From NCBI RefSeq assembly GCF_007713705.1, contig NZ_VMSJ01000001.1, positions 868,001 through 932,000 of the forward strand: a stretch of 64,000 nucleotides of DNA. Direction: 5' to 3'. This DNA comes from Salinicoccus cyprini. GTDB lineage: Bacteria; Bacillota; Bacilli; Staphylococcales; Salinicoccaceae. How positions within the stretch are numbered: the stretch's first letter is position 1; every line of letters starts with the position of its first letter. Shown one piece after another: positions 44,684 to 54,805 of the stretch. The position numbers and the translations under genes are program-made. The notes under the pieces were generated by a model that was given only the letters and a program-made list of their open reading frames with translations, made no database searches and was not told where the DNA came from.

Positions 44684-45811
44684 ATGCAATTCAAACTGCT
44701 GGCAAATACACCGATGGGGATCGAGCGGGTCGTGGCCAATGAAATCGAGGCGCTCGGCTATGAAACACGGCTTGAGAATGGACGGGTCTATTTCGAAGGG
44801 GACGAAATGGCCATCATACGGACGAATCTGATGATGCGTACGGCCGACAGGATCCGCATCATCATCGGCGACTTCGACGTGTCGACGTTCGACGAGCTGT
44901 TCGAGAAGACAAAAGCACTGCCATGGTCCGACATACTCGGTCCATCTGCAGAGTTTCCGGTGACGGGACGCTCCCACAAGTCCACGCTCTACAGTGTGCC
45001 GGACGTGCAGCGCATCGTCAAAAAGGCGATTGTCGAACACCTTAAAGATGCGTTCAGCATCAAGACCAAACTGCCTGAAACAGGTCCGCGCTACAAGGTG
45101 GATATTGCAATACTGAAGGACCGTGCCGTACTGACGATCGACACGAGCGGGGATGCACTCCATAAGCGCGGCTACCGTACCGCACAGGGTGAGGCGCCGA
45201 TCAAGGAGACACTCGCTGCAACGATGCTCGGCCTGGCAAATTATGATGGCTCAAGTACACTTATCGATCCTTTTACAGGCTCAGGCACCATTGCGATCGA
45301 AGCAGCGATGATGGCATTGAATATTGCGCCCGGCTCCAATCGGACGTTCGATGCAGAGAAATGGGATATCATCCCGGAATCGGACTGGGTCAAGGTGCGC
45401 ATGGAACTCGAAGAAGCGGCGCACTATGACCGGGAAGTTAGAATATACGCATCCGACAACGATCCGGAAATGATCCGTATCGCAAAGGACAACGCCGAGG
45501 AAGTCGGACTGCTTGATAACATCGAATTCAAGGTGCTTGATGTCCATGACCTTGAGATCGATGAAGAAAATGTGCAGATCGTCACCAACCCGCCATACGG
45601 CGAGCGCATCGGGGAAGCAAAAGCGGTGGAGGAGATGTACCGCAAACTCGGCGAACTGATGGATGCACACCCTTCACTGAGCGTCTACCTGATGACATCG
45701 AACAAGATGTTCGAACATATTGTCAACAGGAAGGCGACGAAACGCCGCAAGCTTTTCAACGGCTATATTGAAACGACATACTTCCAATACTGGGGAAAAC
45801 GGGAGGAATGA
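44684..45811 (+). CDS. ypsC: THUMP-domain rRNA methyltransferase (YpsC/RlmL family)
   Basis: This 375-aa protein is a predicted 23S rRNA guanine N2-methyltransferase. It has an N-terminal ferredoxin-like/THUMP RNA-binding region (about 1-155), then a Rossmann methyltransferase domain with the SAM motif LIDPFTGSGTIAIEAAMM near residue 190 and the catalytic NPPYGER near 303. It corresponds to the first half of E. coli RlmL. The ATG at 44684 is 8 bp after GAGAGAGGG. It ends 4 bp before the dynamin gene. Confidence 0.9.
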   Translation: MQFKLLANTPMGIERVVANEIEALGYETRLENGRVYFEGDEMAIIRTNLMMRTADRIRIIIGDFDVSTFDELFEKTKALPWSDILGPSAEFPVTGRSHKSTLYSVPDVQRIVKKAIVEHLKDAFSIKTKLPETGPRYKVDIAILKDRAVLTIDTSGDALHKRGYRTAQGEAPIKETLAATMLGLANYDGSSTLIDPFTGSGTIAIEAAMMALNIAPGSNRTFDAEKWDIIPESDWVKVRMELEEAAHYDREVRIYASDNDPEMIRIAKDNAEEVGLLDNIEFKVLDVHDLEIDEENVQIVTNPPYGERIGEAKAVEEMYRKLGELMDAHPSLSVYLMTSNKMFEHIVNRKATKRRKLFNGYIETTYFQYWGKREE

Positions 45812-45815
45812 CCAA

Positions 45816-48800
45816 TTGGCAGCGACAGGAACACTCGACACATTATATAAGCTGAAAAAGGAAATACTGAAGTCCGATAATGATGTGCTTGTTTCGCAGA
45901 TCGACCATGCCATCATGAAGACATACAAGGATCAGCTCGTCTTTTCATTCATCGGCCACTATTCGGCCGGCAAGTCTAGTCTGATCAATCATCTGCTCGA
46001 CCAGGACATCCTGCCATCGTCACCGGTGCCGACGACAAGCAATACGGTTGCGGTGGAGATCGGGGAGGCAAGTGAGATCCAGGCTTTCGTCGACCAGTAC
46101 AGATATATTCCGCTCGAGAGCTATGAAGCACTCAGAAGCTTGAACACGAGGGACCTTGATATCACATCCATCTCGATGAACGTCCCCCACAAGCAGTTCA
46201 AGGAACGTACCGTCTTCCAGGATACGCCGGGTGTCGACTCGAATACACAGAGTCATGAGGACAGTGCCAACCGCTTCCTGCTGAACAGCGACTATATCTT
46301 CTTCACAGTCGAATACAACCACGTCGAGAGTGAACACAATATGAAACTGCTCAAGGAGATATCAGAGCTTGAAATTCCATTTTCACTGATCATCAACCAG
46401 ATCGATAAGCATGATGATGCAGAACTTTCGATGGACACTTTCATGTCGCGCATCAAAAAGACGCTCGGCCACTGGAATATTGAACCTGCTCATATTTTTA
46501 CAACATCCATATATGAATCCCCCTACAATGAAGTGGTACAGGTTGCTGCGGAGATCTCAAGGATGGAAGAAAACAGATCTGTTTATGAAGTGCAGTATCA
46601 TGAGCGCATTGTCCACAATATAGAACACAGGCAGCTCCAGTACCTGGAGGATGCTGCCGAAGATATGAAGAGCAGGCTGGACCTCTCCGAAACACCCACG
46701 AAGAAGGCTGTGGAAGGACAGATCACCTATCTGGAGCAGGCACTCGGCAATAGCGAGATTTCCTGCCTTCACAGAGACCCCGAAGCACTCCGTTCCCACG
46801 TCCAGTCTTCATTGAAGGACATCGTCACCAACAGCTACCTGTACCCGCACCAGGTGAAGTCCGCAATAGAAGCATACTTGAAGGTGCGTGCCGGTGAAAT
46901 ACAGCCTGGTGGTCTGTTCGGCAAGAAGAAGAAGATGCAGGCACTCATTGAAGAGCATAGAAATAAAATAGGCAGTGAAATCGATCCTGTCATACAGACC
47001 GAGATCAATGCACCGGTGAATGGCCTCTTCGACAAGCTTGGACTGGAAGGTGCACCATTCAGATACCGCTGGAATAGAGATGTGCTGATCGAGGAGGAGA
47101 TTACGACACTGTCGTCCGCCTATATCATGAACTATCTGGACAAGCTGAAGCGGGCCATCGGATCCGATATTACCAGCAGTGCAATGGAGCATATGCAGCA
47201 TCTTGAAATACGGGAGCAGCCACAGTCTGCCACGTCATCGGAACTGGCAGAGACGCTTCGATCATACCAGTCGCTGAAGAAGACGCTCGAACTGGTCGAA
47301 TCCATCGAGACGGCGAACTACAGGCACTTCTATATCCATCTCGATGACGAAATGGATAAGCTTGACCTGACCGAGGCGATCAGCCGGGACTTCGAAGAAG
47401 AAGCATCCGATACACATGACTATAAGGATAGCATGGCCGATGGGCGTATCGAAGAGATGGATACCGCCTACTACCGGCAGCTCGTCGATATACTCAAAGA
47501 TCACCCGAGATACAGCGACTATCGCAGCATCATCACGGATAAGCTTGAACGTATCGACCAGGGCGCAGTCAACATAAGTGTGTTCGGCGGATTCAGTGCC
47601 GGCAAGACGACCTTCATCAATGCATTGATGGGGGGTGCCCACTTGACGACAAGCCCGAACCCGACGACCGCAACCATCACTGAAATCACCGGGAGTGGCG
47701 GGAGTCATGCACGGTATAAGACAGAAGCGGATCTCGTCCAGTCCCTTCAGGTGATCACCAACCATGAAGGCAGCACAGTCGCCGACTTCCTTCCCTGGAT
47801 CCGGCGCAGCCGCAGTAAGGTGAAGGAAGCCCATATTCCGTTCATTGATGGCATCCTGTCCCACTTCGATACGCATCAGGTGCATCTCGGGCAGGATATT
47901 GAAATGGAGACCGGTGCACTCATCGATATGATCAGTACGGATGAGGAGGCCATATTCATCCATAAGGCATTTTTGTCGATGGATACACCATTTACGGACA
48001 GGTTCACGATCACGGACTCCCCGGGCATCAATTCGATCAATGATCGCCATACGAAGGAGACGCACAGTATTATTGCCGGCAGTGACATGATCATCTATGT
48101 GTCATACTACAATCATGTATTCAGCCGTTCCGATGAGCAGTTCCTGCAGTACATCAAGTCGATCAAAGGGCCGGATTTCCCGATCATCTTCATCGTCAAT
48201 GCTGTCGATCTGATGCAGTCGGAGGACGATCTCAAAAAAGTCATGGACTATATCAATTCATCACTCGAACAGCTCGAAATCGAGCATCGGATATTCCCGG
48301 TATCAAGCAGGCAGGCACTTGAAGATGGTGATGCGGGATTCGAAACAGCCAAGGATGAAATTACAGCGCTTGCCAGCCATAATGCCTCAAGCATCCAGTA
48401 CCGGTCCATGAAGGAAACTGCAGAACAGCTGAAGCGTGCCATCGCCAGCAACCGTGAACGGTATCATGACCGTCATGCACTGCAGGCGGAAATAGAAGCG
48501 GCCAGAAGCCGGGTGAGCGACATGATCGACCGCTTCACAGTAATCTCCGTTGCACCCACACTCCATCAGGAGCTCGGCATCATACTGTCCCATACGAAGA
48601 AGCAGCTGACACTGAAGCTCTATGATCAGCTGAAAAGTTTGATTTCACCGGTGGATATGAAGAATGGCCATTTCCTTTCGGATAATCGTGCCTATCTGAC
48701 GAACGTCATCGACCAGCACCTCGGCCTTGAAACCGCAACGAGTTTCAATGCGGTCTACCATAAGGCGGAGCGGGAGATCGCACAGATGATCAGCCAGCTG

Positions 48801-49190
48801 AATGATGATCTGAAGGAAACACAGACTGCTCATCATATCGACAGCGTATATGCTGAGCATGCGCAGCCGACTGTTGCAATCGATGGGTCCCGTCTCACCG
48901 GATACGAAAGGCCGCTTGCACGTGCCAGAAATAAAGCAAGGGAATTCCGCAGCCTGCTGCTTGAACTCGCAGAAGCCATTATCGACTCCATCGATGAGGA
49001 AACAATGCAGGGTGAGATGACAAATATGATCGACACCTATCTGGCCGATGTGGATGAGAAAATGAAGAAGCAGCTTGTGCCCATCCGGCAGTCACTGTCC
49101 GAACCGCTCCCTGAGATCAGTGAGGAAGTCTACCGGGCGGATACAGCGCTTGCTGCGACAATAGAAAATCTTGAGGTGGTGAATGCATGA
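45816..49190 (+). CDS. dynA: Bacterial dynamin-like protein DynA (double GTPase)
   Basis: This 1124-aa protein contains two full dynamin modules in tandem, as in B. subtilis DynA (YpbR), which fuses membranes and helps membrane repair. P-loops are GHYSAGKSSL near residue 47 and GGFSAGKTTF near 590. DTPG and DSPG G3 motifs follow each, and NQID and NAVD sit at the G4 positions. Long helical stalk regions follow each GTPase, including a glycine-lysine patch GGLFGKKKKM near 365. The start is a TTG at 45816, 9 bp after GGAGG. It is coupled to the next gene by ATGA. Confidence 0.93.
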   Translation: MAATGTLDTLYKLKKEILKSDNDVLVSQIDHAIMKTYKDQLVFSFIGHYSAGKSSLINHLLDQDILPSSPVPTTSNTVAVEIGEASEIQAFVDQYRYIPLESYEALRSLNTRDLDITSISMNVPHKQFKERTVFQDTPGVDSNTQSHEDSANRFLLNSDYIFFTVEYNHVESEHNMKLLKEISELEIPFSLIINQIDKHDDAELSMDTFMSRIKKTLGHWNIEPAHIFTTSIYESPYNEVVQVAAEISRMEENRSVYEVQYHERIVHNIEHRQLQYLEDAAEDMKSRLDLSETPTKKAVEGQITYLEQALGNSEISCLHRDPEALRSHVQSSLKDIVTNSYLYPHQVKSAIEAYLKVRAGEIQPGGLFGKKKKMQALIEEHRNKIGSEIDPVIQTEINAPVNGLFDKLGLEGAPFRYRWNRDVLIEEEITTLSSAYIMNYLDKLKRAIGSDITSSAMEHMQHLEIREQPQSATSSELAETLRSYQSLKKTLELVESIETANYRHFYIHLDDEMDKLDLTEAISRDFEEEASDTHDYKDSMADGRIEEMDTAYYRQLVDILKDHPRYSDYRSIITDKLERIDQGAVNISVFGGFSAGKTTFINALMGGAHLTTSPNPTTATITEITGSGGSHARYKTEADLVQSLQVITNHEGSTVADFLPWIRRSRSKVKEAHIPFIDGILSHFDTHQVHLGQDIEMETGALIDMISTDEEAIFIHKAFLSMDTPFTDRFTITDSPGINSINDRHTKETHSIIAGSDMIIYVSYYNHVFSRSDEQFLQYIKSIKGPDFPIIFIVNAVDLMQSEDDLKKVMDYINSSLEQLEIEHRIFPVSSRQALEDGDAGFETAKDEITALASHNASSIQYRSMKETAEQLKRAIASNRERYHDRHALQAEIEAARSRVSDMIDRFTVISVAPTLHQELGIILSHTKKQLTLKLYDQLKSLISPVDMKNGHFLSDNRAYLTNVIDQHLGLETATSFNAVYHKAEREIAQMISQLNDDLKETQTAHHIDSVYAEHAQPTVAIDGSRLTGYERPLARARNKAREFRSLLLELAEAIIDSIDEETMQGEMTNMIDTYLADVDEKMKKQLVPIRQSLSEPLPEISEEVYRADTALAATIENLEVVNA

Positions 49191-50053
49191 CCATTATGGA
49201 TAGGACGACTGTAGACGAACATAATTTCAATACGCTCATTCCGGTGGATTGCCGCAATGTCATGGATGATATGACAGCATCACTGGATAAGATATCCGAA
49301 TACCCGGTAGCGGGCGCCGTGCACATTCCACAACACCCGTGGACATTTGATGGTGATGGACTGAATCACGGAAGACATCCGATACCGGTTCAGAGTGTTG
49401 TGGAAACACTTTATTCATCACTGGCACAAGCCCCAGGGGAGATACCGCTTCTATTCGACGGTGAGCAGCAGTTCTTCCATACACGCCTATACTACCTGTT
49501 CAGGCTTTATGGTCTGGATGCCATGCTGTGGAATGACTCGATGGAGAGCCTCGCAGAGCTATCTTCATACTTCAATGCCAGTACACCTGTACTTCCTGTC
49601 GAAAATATTGCACGTACCGGCGACTACTCAGATGTCGAAACCGGACTGCTCGTGCTGATGGAGGATGTAAAAGAAGCGGTGCATGATGAGGATGTCCTGC
49701 TGATTGACGTCCGCAGCAGGGAACGGTATCTCGGCCTCGAAGAACCGATCGACCGCAAGATGGGGCATATTCCGGGCGCTGTGAACATCCCCTATGGCAG
49801 TTTCTTCACAGCAGGCAGGATGAACTTCGGATCCTATGAGCACATGCGCCATCTTCTTGACAGTTTCAAGGAAATCATCGTATATTGCGGTTCGGGCATG
49901 AGTGCAACACCACCATTTCTCGTACTCCATGAAATGGGGCTGCCGGTGCGCCTTTATGGCGGCAGCTTCTCGGAATGGATAACGGATGATGAAAATAGTA
50001 TCGAAACCGGGGATGCCCCGCTGAATGAAAGGATCCTGTCACTGAATGAATAA
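49187..50053 (+). CDS. Tandem-rhodanese sulfurtransferase
   Basis: This 288-aa protein has two rhodanese domains, the layout of thiosulfate and 3-mercaptopyruvate sulfurtransferases. The N-terminal domain (about 15-130) is degenerate without a catalytic Cys. The C-terminal domain shows LIDVRSRERYLG, GHIPGAVNIPY and the active-site loop YCGSGMSATP with its persulfide-forming Cys. The CGSGMSA loop resembles mercaptopyruvate sulfurtransferases more than CRKGVT-type thiosulfate enzymes, but the donor is unproven. It overlaps dynA by 4 bp and ypcP by 8 bp. Confidence 0.88.
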   Translation: MTIMDRTTVDEHNFNTLIPVDCRNVMDDMTASLDKISEYPVAGAVHIPQHPWTFDGDGLNHGRHPIPVQSVVETLYSSLAQAPGEIPLLFDGEQQFFHTRLYYLFRLYGLDAMLWNDSMESLAELSSYFNASTPVLPVENIARTGDYSDVETGLLVLMEDVKEAVHDEDVLLIDVRSRERYLGLEEPIDRKMGHIPGAVNIPYGSFFTAGRMNFGSYEHMRHLLDSFKEIIVYCGSGMSATPPFLVLHEMGLPVRLYGGSFSEWITDDENSIETGDAPLNERILSLNE

Positions 50054-50918
50054 CAATATACTTGTAGTGGATGGCATGGCACTGCTTTTCCGTCATTTCT
50101 ACGCAACAAGCTTCCGGCAGCAGTTCATGTACAACGTCTACGACAGACCGACCAATGGTGTCCAGGGTGTCGTCCGACATGTACTAAAGCTGGTCGAGAC
50201 GCTGAAACCGGAGCAACTTATCATCACATGGGACATGGGGTCGAAAACTGTCAGGAACGACTGGTATGCGGATTACAAGAAGGACAGGGTCGCACCACCT
50301 GATGAACTGATTCCGCAGTTCGATCATGTCAAGGAAGTGCTGGATGCGCTCGGCATGTTCCAGATCGGCATGAAAGGATATGAAGCGGATGACATCATCG
50401 GTACTCTGTCGAAGCGGTATGATGATATCATCATCGTCAGTGGAGACAAGGATCTCCTGCAGCTGCTTGATGACAGAAATGAGCTGTGGCTGACAAAGAA
50501 AGGCTATACTGTGTACGATCAGTATACGAGAGCCCGCTTTGAAGCGGAGCATGGCATCACACCCGCGCAGTTCATCGATGTCAAAGCGCTGATGGGGGAT
50601 GCGAGCGACGGCTACAAGGGCGTAAAAGGCATTGGAGAAAAGACGGCTTTTAAGCTGATCCGCGAATTTGAGAGCGTTGAAAACATTCTTATGAGTCTCG
50701 ATACGCTCACACCTGCCATCCGCAGCAAAATAGAAAGTGATGTGGAGTCACTGAAAATTTCACAGAGGCTGGCCCGCATCATCACTGATGTACCTGTTGA
50801 TTTCGATTATATCGAGCACAGCAGTGTACTGAACATCTCAAAAACACAGATCCAGACCATACTTGATGACCATGATCTCAAGATCAGCAGCAAGTTCGTC
50901 GGGACACTGGATCTCTAG
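50046..50918 (+). CDS. ypcP: 5'-3' exonuclease YpcP (PolI-like nuclease domain)
   Basis: This 290-aa protein is a free-standing 5' flap nuclease like the N-terminal domain of DNA polymerase I. It removes RNA primers and flaps. It has the acidic metal site residues in LVVDGMALLFRHF, GYEADDIIGTL and IVSGDKDLLQL, and a helix-hairpin-helix GDASDGYKGVKGIGEKTA. B. subtilis YpcP (ExoR) matches in size. It overlaps the sulfurtransferase gene and is followed by an RNase H-like gene, a second primer-removal function. Confidence 0.93.
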   Translation: MNNNILVVDGMALLFRHFYATSFRQQFMYNVYDRPTNGVQGVVRHVLKLVETLKPEQLIITWDMGSKTVRNDWYADYKKDRVAPPDELIPQFDHVKEVLDALGMFQIGMKGYEADDIIGTLSKRYDDIIIVSGDKDLLQLLDDRNELWLTKKGYTVYDQYTRARFEAEHGITPAQFIDVKALMGDASDGYKGVKGIGEKTAFKLIREFESVENILMSLDTLTPAIRSKIESDVESLKISQRLARIITDVPVDFDYIEHSSVLNISKTQIQTILDDHDLKISSKFVGTLDL

Positions 50919-50929
50919 GAGGCGGCCGC

Positions 50930-51331
50930 ATGACACGTGCGTATATAGACGCAGCTGCTTCAATGCAGCCGAAGCTCGCTGCCGGTGCAGTCGTCTTCAA
51001 AGATGAGGGGATGAATCTCGAATTCACGAAGTTTTTTGGAGAGATGGACAACCATGAAGCAGAATGGGCGACACTCGAATTTGCTGTTGAAAAAGCGATC
51101 GAGCATTCCATCACTTCTCTTATTGTCTATACGGATTCCAAAATCATATCCGACAGCTTTGACAAGGAATATGTGAAGCATCCTGTTTTCAGAAAGTACT
51201 TCAACAGCATTTCAGCCGATCTCGGCAAGTTCGATCTTTTCCTCATCAGCTGGACACCGAGAGAGAAGAACCGTCGGGCTGATGAACGTGCAAAGGAACT
51301 GCTCTACAGACATAAGAAAGGCAGATCTTGA
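50930..51331 (+). CDS. RNase HI-like protein
   Basis: This 133-aa protein has an RNase H fold with acidic residues in the expected order: YIDAAA, the Glu in NHEAEWATLEFA, TDSKII and a late Asp in NRRADERAKE. It most resembles the short RNase H-like proteins (YpeP/YpdQ type) beside ypcP in Bacillus. Some of this family have weak or no activity, so function is likely but not proven. A terminator overlaps its 3' end. Confidence 0.82.
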   Translation: MTRAYIDAAASMQPKLAAGAVVFKDEGMNLEFTKFFGEMDNHEAEWATLEFAVEKAIEHSITSLIVYTDSKIISDSFDKEYVKHPVFRKYFNSISADLGKFDLFLISWTPREKNRRADERAKELLYRHKKGRS

Positions 51332-51348
51332 TGATCTGCCTTTTTTTA
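51317..51348 (+). terminator. Terminator after the RNase H-like gene
   Basis: AAAGGCAGATC and GATCTGCCTTT form an 11-bp stem that includes the stop codon and is followed by seven Ts. Confidence 0.9.
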
Positions 51349-51388
51349 TACGCCAGATTTCGGTATAATTGCTTAAGGAGGTTGAAAA

Positions 51389-51562
51389 GTGAATATCGAA
51401 GTATTGGATAAGATCAACGCCCTTGAAGAAAAATACTGCCAGGGTTGCCTTCTGAAGGAGCTTAACCGCGCAGATGGCAGCAAAACGGCTGCACATAATT
51501 TTTGCATACACGAGTGTTCGGTAGGCATAGCCATACGATCACACGGAAATGAACTGCAATAG
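51389..51562 (+). CDS. Zinc-finger miniprotein (YpeQ-like)
   Basis: This 57-aa gene begins with GTG at 51389, 7 bp after AAGGAGG, and ends with TAG at 51562. The translation has two cysteine pairs, CQGC at residues 17-20 and CIHEC at 39-43, suited to one zinc ion. Size, spacing and location between an RNase H-like gene and cvfC match the YpeQ-type zinc-finger proteins of Bacillus and Staphylococcus. Function is unknown; a nucleic-acid or protein adaptor role is only a guess. It is 10 bp upstream of the next gene. Confidence 0.82.
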   Translation: MNIEVLDKINALEEKYCQGCLLKELNRADGSKTAAHNFCIHECSVGIAIRSHGNELQ

Positions 51563-51572
51563 GAGGATTACC

Positions 51573-51857
51573 ATGGAAATCGTTAAAATTGAACCGACAC
51601 CAAGCCCGAATACTATGAAAATCACTGTAAGTGAAGAAAAGCAGGAAATGAAATCATCAACATATCGTGAAGTATCCGATGATGCACCTGCATTCATCAA
51701 CAGAGTACTCGAACTTGAGGATGTGACCAGTGTGTTCCACGCGCTGAACTTCATTTCGGTCGACAAGTCACCAAAAGCCGACTGGGACACACTGATACCG
51801 GAAATAGAGAACACATTCTCTTCCGATGATCAGGACGTAAAAAAAAACCTCAGTTAG
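51573..51857 (+). CDS. cvfC: CvfC N-terminal part, Nfu-like domain (frame ends early)
   Basis: This 94-codon frame holds a complete Nfu N-terminal-like domain (IEPTPSPNTMKIT near the start, FHALNFISVDKSPKADW later). In S. aureus the conserved virulence factor CvfC is a single protein of about 374 aa that starts with this domain. Here the frame stops at 51857, just after nine As (51839-51847). Read one base back from this run, the sequence continues into the rest of CvfC without a stop. So this is the 5' part of a split or slippage-expressed cvfC. GGAGGA precedes the ATG. Confidence 0.85.
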   Translation: MEIVKIEPTPSPNTMKITVSEEKQEMKSSTYREVSDDAPAFINRVLELEDVTSVFHALNFISVDKSPKADWDTLIPEIENTFSSDDQDVKKNLS

Positions 51858-51886
51858 CGGATGATTTCGGCGCCGTCTCCACCCAG

Positions 51887-52681
51887 GTGCTTACATTCAA
51901 AAACATTCCGTATCAGATCAAACTGAATGACGGAGAAGAGCACCGGAAACAGCTGCCCGAAAGATTCATTGAGGCTGTCGATGCAGCCACCCTCAAAGAG
52001 GACAATATCATCCTGCTCAGAAGATGGGAGGATCATGGCACGCGCTACGGGACCCCGGATGAAGTATTCCAGGAAGTCATGGAGGAGCTCGATGCATTGT
52101 ATGATGCAAAGAGTCTCGAGCGGCTCATCGAAGAAGCGAAGGACAGGACGACGCCGGAACCGAAACGCTACTACAGATGGAGCGTTGCAGACTTTGAATC
52201 CAAGCAGGACTGGAAAGACCGGCTGTGGATGCTGAACCACATGGAGACACCGACCCAGGATGATTATGAACTGCTTTCCCTTGCACTCTCGGATGATAAG
52301 ATGCAGGTAAGAAGGGAAGCTGTCAGCCTGCTGGCAATGATAGAGGACAAGAAGACTCTGGCATATCTGAAACGCGCACTGGAGGATCGCTCGGTGCCTG
52401 TAAGACGGACGGCAGGAGATGCCTATAGTGACCTAGGGTATGAAGAGGGCCTGGAAGATATCTATCCACTGCTTGGAGACAAGAGTCCGATTGTACGCTG
52501 GCGTGCTGCCATGTTCGTCTACGAAGTGGGGGACGAGAGCAGTCTGCCGCATCTGAATGCCCATAAAGACGATGCCCAGTATGATGTGCGGCTCCAGATG
52601 GAGATGGCCATCGCCAGAATCGAGCAGGGAGAGGCTGCACTCGGCAGCGTCTGGAAACAGATTCAGGAAAGGAAGCGATAG
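51887..52681 (+). CDS. cvfC: CvfC C-terminal part (HEAT-like repeats, other frame)
   Basis: This frame, open from 51830 and without a good start or ribosome-binding site of its own, encodes the rest of CvfC. From the poly-A run it reads [20 protein letters not shown], matching the middle of the S. aureus protein in register. It then contains HEAT-like repeats ([55 protein letters not shown]) and ends with the family's SVWKQ block. Coordinates start at the first in-frame GTG, but expression more likely depends on the upstream part. A joined product would be about 369 aa. Confidence 0.82.
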   Translation: MLTFKNIPYQIKLNDGEEHRKQLPERFIEAVDAATLKEDNIILLRRWEDHGTRYGTPDEVFQEVMEELDALYDAKSLERLIEEAKDRTTPEPKRYYRWSVADFESKQDWKDRLWMLNHMETPTQDDYELLSLALSDDKMQVRREAVSLLAMIEDKKTLAYLKRALEDRSVPVRRTAGDAYSDLGYEEGLEDIYPLLGDKSPIVRWRAAMFVYEVGDESSLPHLNAHKDDAQYDVRLQMEMAIARIEQGEAALGSVWKQIQERKR

Positions 52682-52682
52682 A

Positions 52683-53120
52683 ATGAACCCATACGAAGCA
52701 TATATGAAAGAAATTGCACAACCGATGCGTGACGAACTGACACAGAGGTCTTTCGAAGATCTGACAACAGCTCGGGACGTGGATCAGTTCATGTCCGGCC
52801 TCGGTGCAGAAGAAACCGCATTTGTCGTGGTCAACAGTGTATGCGGCTGTGCTGCGGGACTGGCGAGACCGGCTGCAGTCACCGTCGCCGAGCAGAATCC
52901 GATCCGTCCGGACAGAAGAGCGACCGTGTTCGCAGGTCAGGACAAGGAGGCCACAGAGCGCATGCGTGAATATGTCGGCCAGGCGCCTTCCAGCCCTTCG
53001 ATGGCATTGTTCAAAGGCGATGCACTTGTCCACTTCATTCCACGTGAACATATTGAAGGCCGCGACATCAATGACATCATGATGGACATAAAAGAAGCCT
53101 TTGATACGCATTGTGCATAA
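52683..53120 (+). CDS. brxA: Bacilliredoxin BrxA (YphP/YqiW family)
   Basis: This 145-aa protein removes bacillithiol from mixed disulfides on other proteins. The active site is the CGC motif in [13 protein letters not shown] near residue 55, typical of BrxA/BrxB. Both BrxA and BrxB have this motif, so the choice of A is from general similarity only. It sits 1 bp after the cvfC stop, and YpdA and BshA of the same pathway are in the window. A strong terminator follows. Confidence 0.88.
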   Translation: MNPYEAYMKEIAQPMRDELTQRSFEDLTTARDVDQFMSGLGAEETAFVVVNSVCGCAAGLARPAAVTVAEQNPIRPDRRATVFAGQDKEATERMREYVGQAPSSPSMALFKGDALVHFIPREHIEGRDINDIMMDIKEAFDTHCA

Positions 53121-53125
53121 TAAAA

Positions 53126-53159
53126 AAAAACAGGAAAGGCCCAAGCCTTTCCTGTTTTT
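53126..53159. terminator. Bidirectional terminator after brxA
   Basis: A perfect 15-bp stem (AAAAACAGGAAAGGC / GCCTTTCCTGTTTTT) with a CCAA loop has A and T runs on both sides, so it can also end the small minus-strand gene next to it. Confidence 0.92.
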
Positions 53160-53175
53160 ATTGATGATTGCGGTA

Positions 53176-53247
53176 TTATTCGAAAATGCTCATGGACGTC
53201 ATATATAAAGCGAGCAGCGTCAGACCGATTGTCATAAGTACTTCCAT
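53176..53247 (-). CDS. Candidate 23-aa membrane peptide
   Basis: On the minus strand an ATG at 53247 is preceded by GAGGTG with ideal 6-bp spacing and opens a 23-codon frame ending at TAA (53176). The peptide starts MEVLMTIGLTLLALY and ends TSMSIFE: one hydrophobic helix with acidic residues at each end. The bidirectional terminator lies just downstream. I do not recognise the sequence. Small membrane toxins, regulators of membrane enzymes or chance are all possible; the ribosome-binding site and terminator make chance less likely. Confidence 0.5.
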   Translation of the reverse strand: MEVLMTIGLTLLALYMTSMSIFE

Positions 53248-53280
53248 TGGCTACACCTCAAAGAATTAGATTTAATCGAT

Positions 53281-53303
53281 ACGTACATACGTACATTCAT
53301 GTA
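53281..53303. repeat. Tandem octamer upstream of thyA and the small peptide
   Basis: ACGTACAT is repeated twice in tandem (53281-53296), followed by a partly overlapping TACAT-TC-ATGTA inverted repeat. This AT-rich stretch lies between the divergent 23-aa gene and thyA and could hold an operator. Confidence 0.35.
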
Positions 53304-53346
53304 TTATTATATATAAATAATACAAAAAAGAAAAGGGGAGGATAAT

Positions 53347-54790
<1,444 letters not shown>

Positions 54791-54805
54791 AGGAGGGGCA
54801 TATTC

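Noticed and set aside
47262-48065. 267-codon minus-strand frame opposite dynA
   Set aside because: It lies wholly within the second GTPase module of DynA and has no family features.
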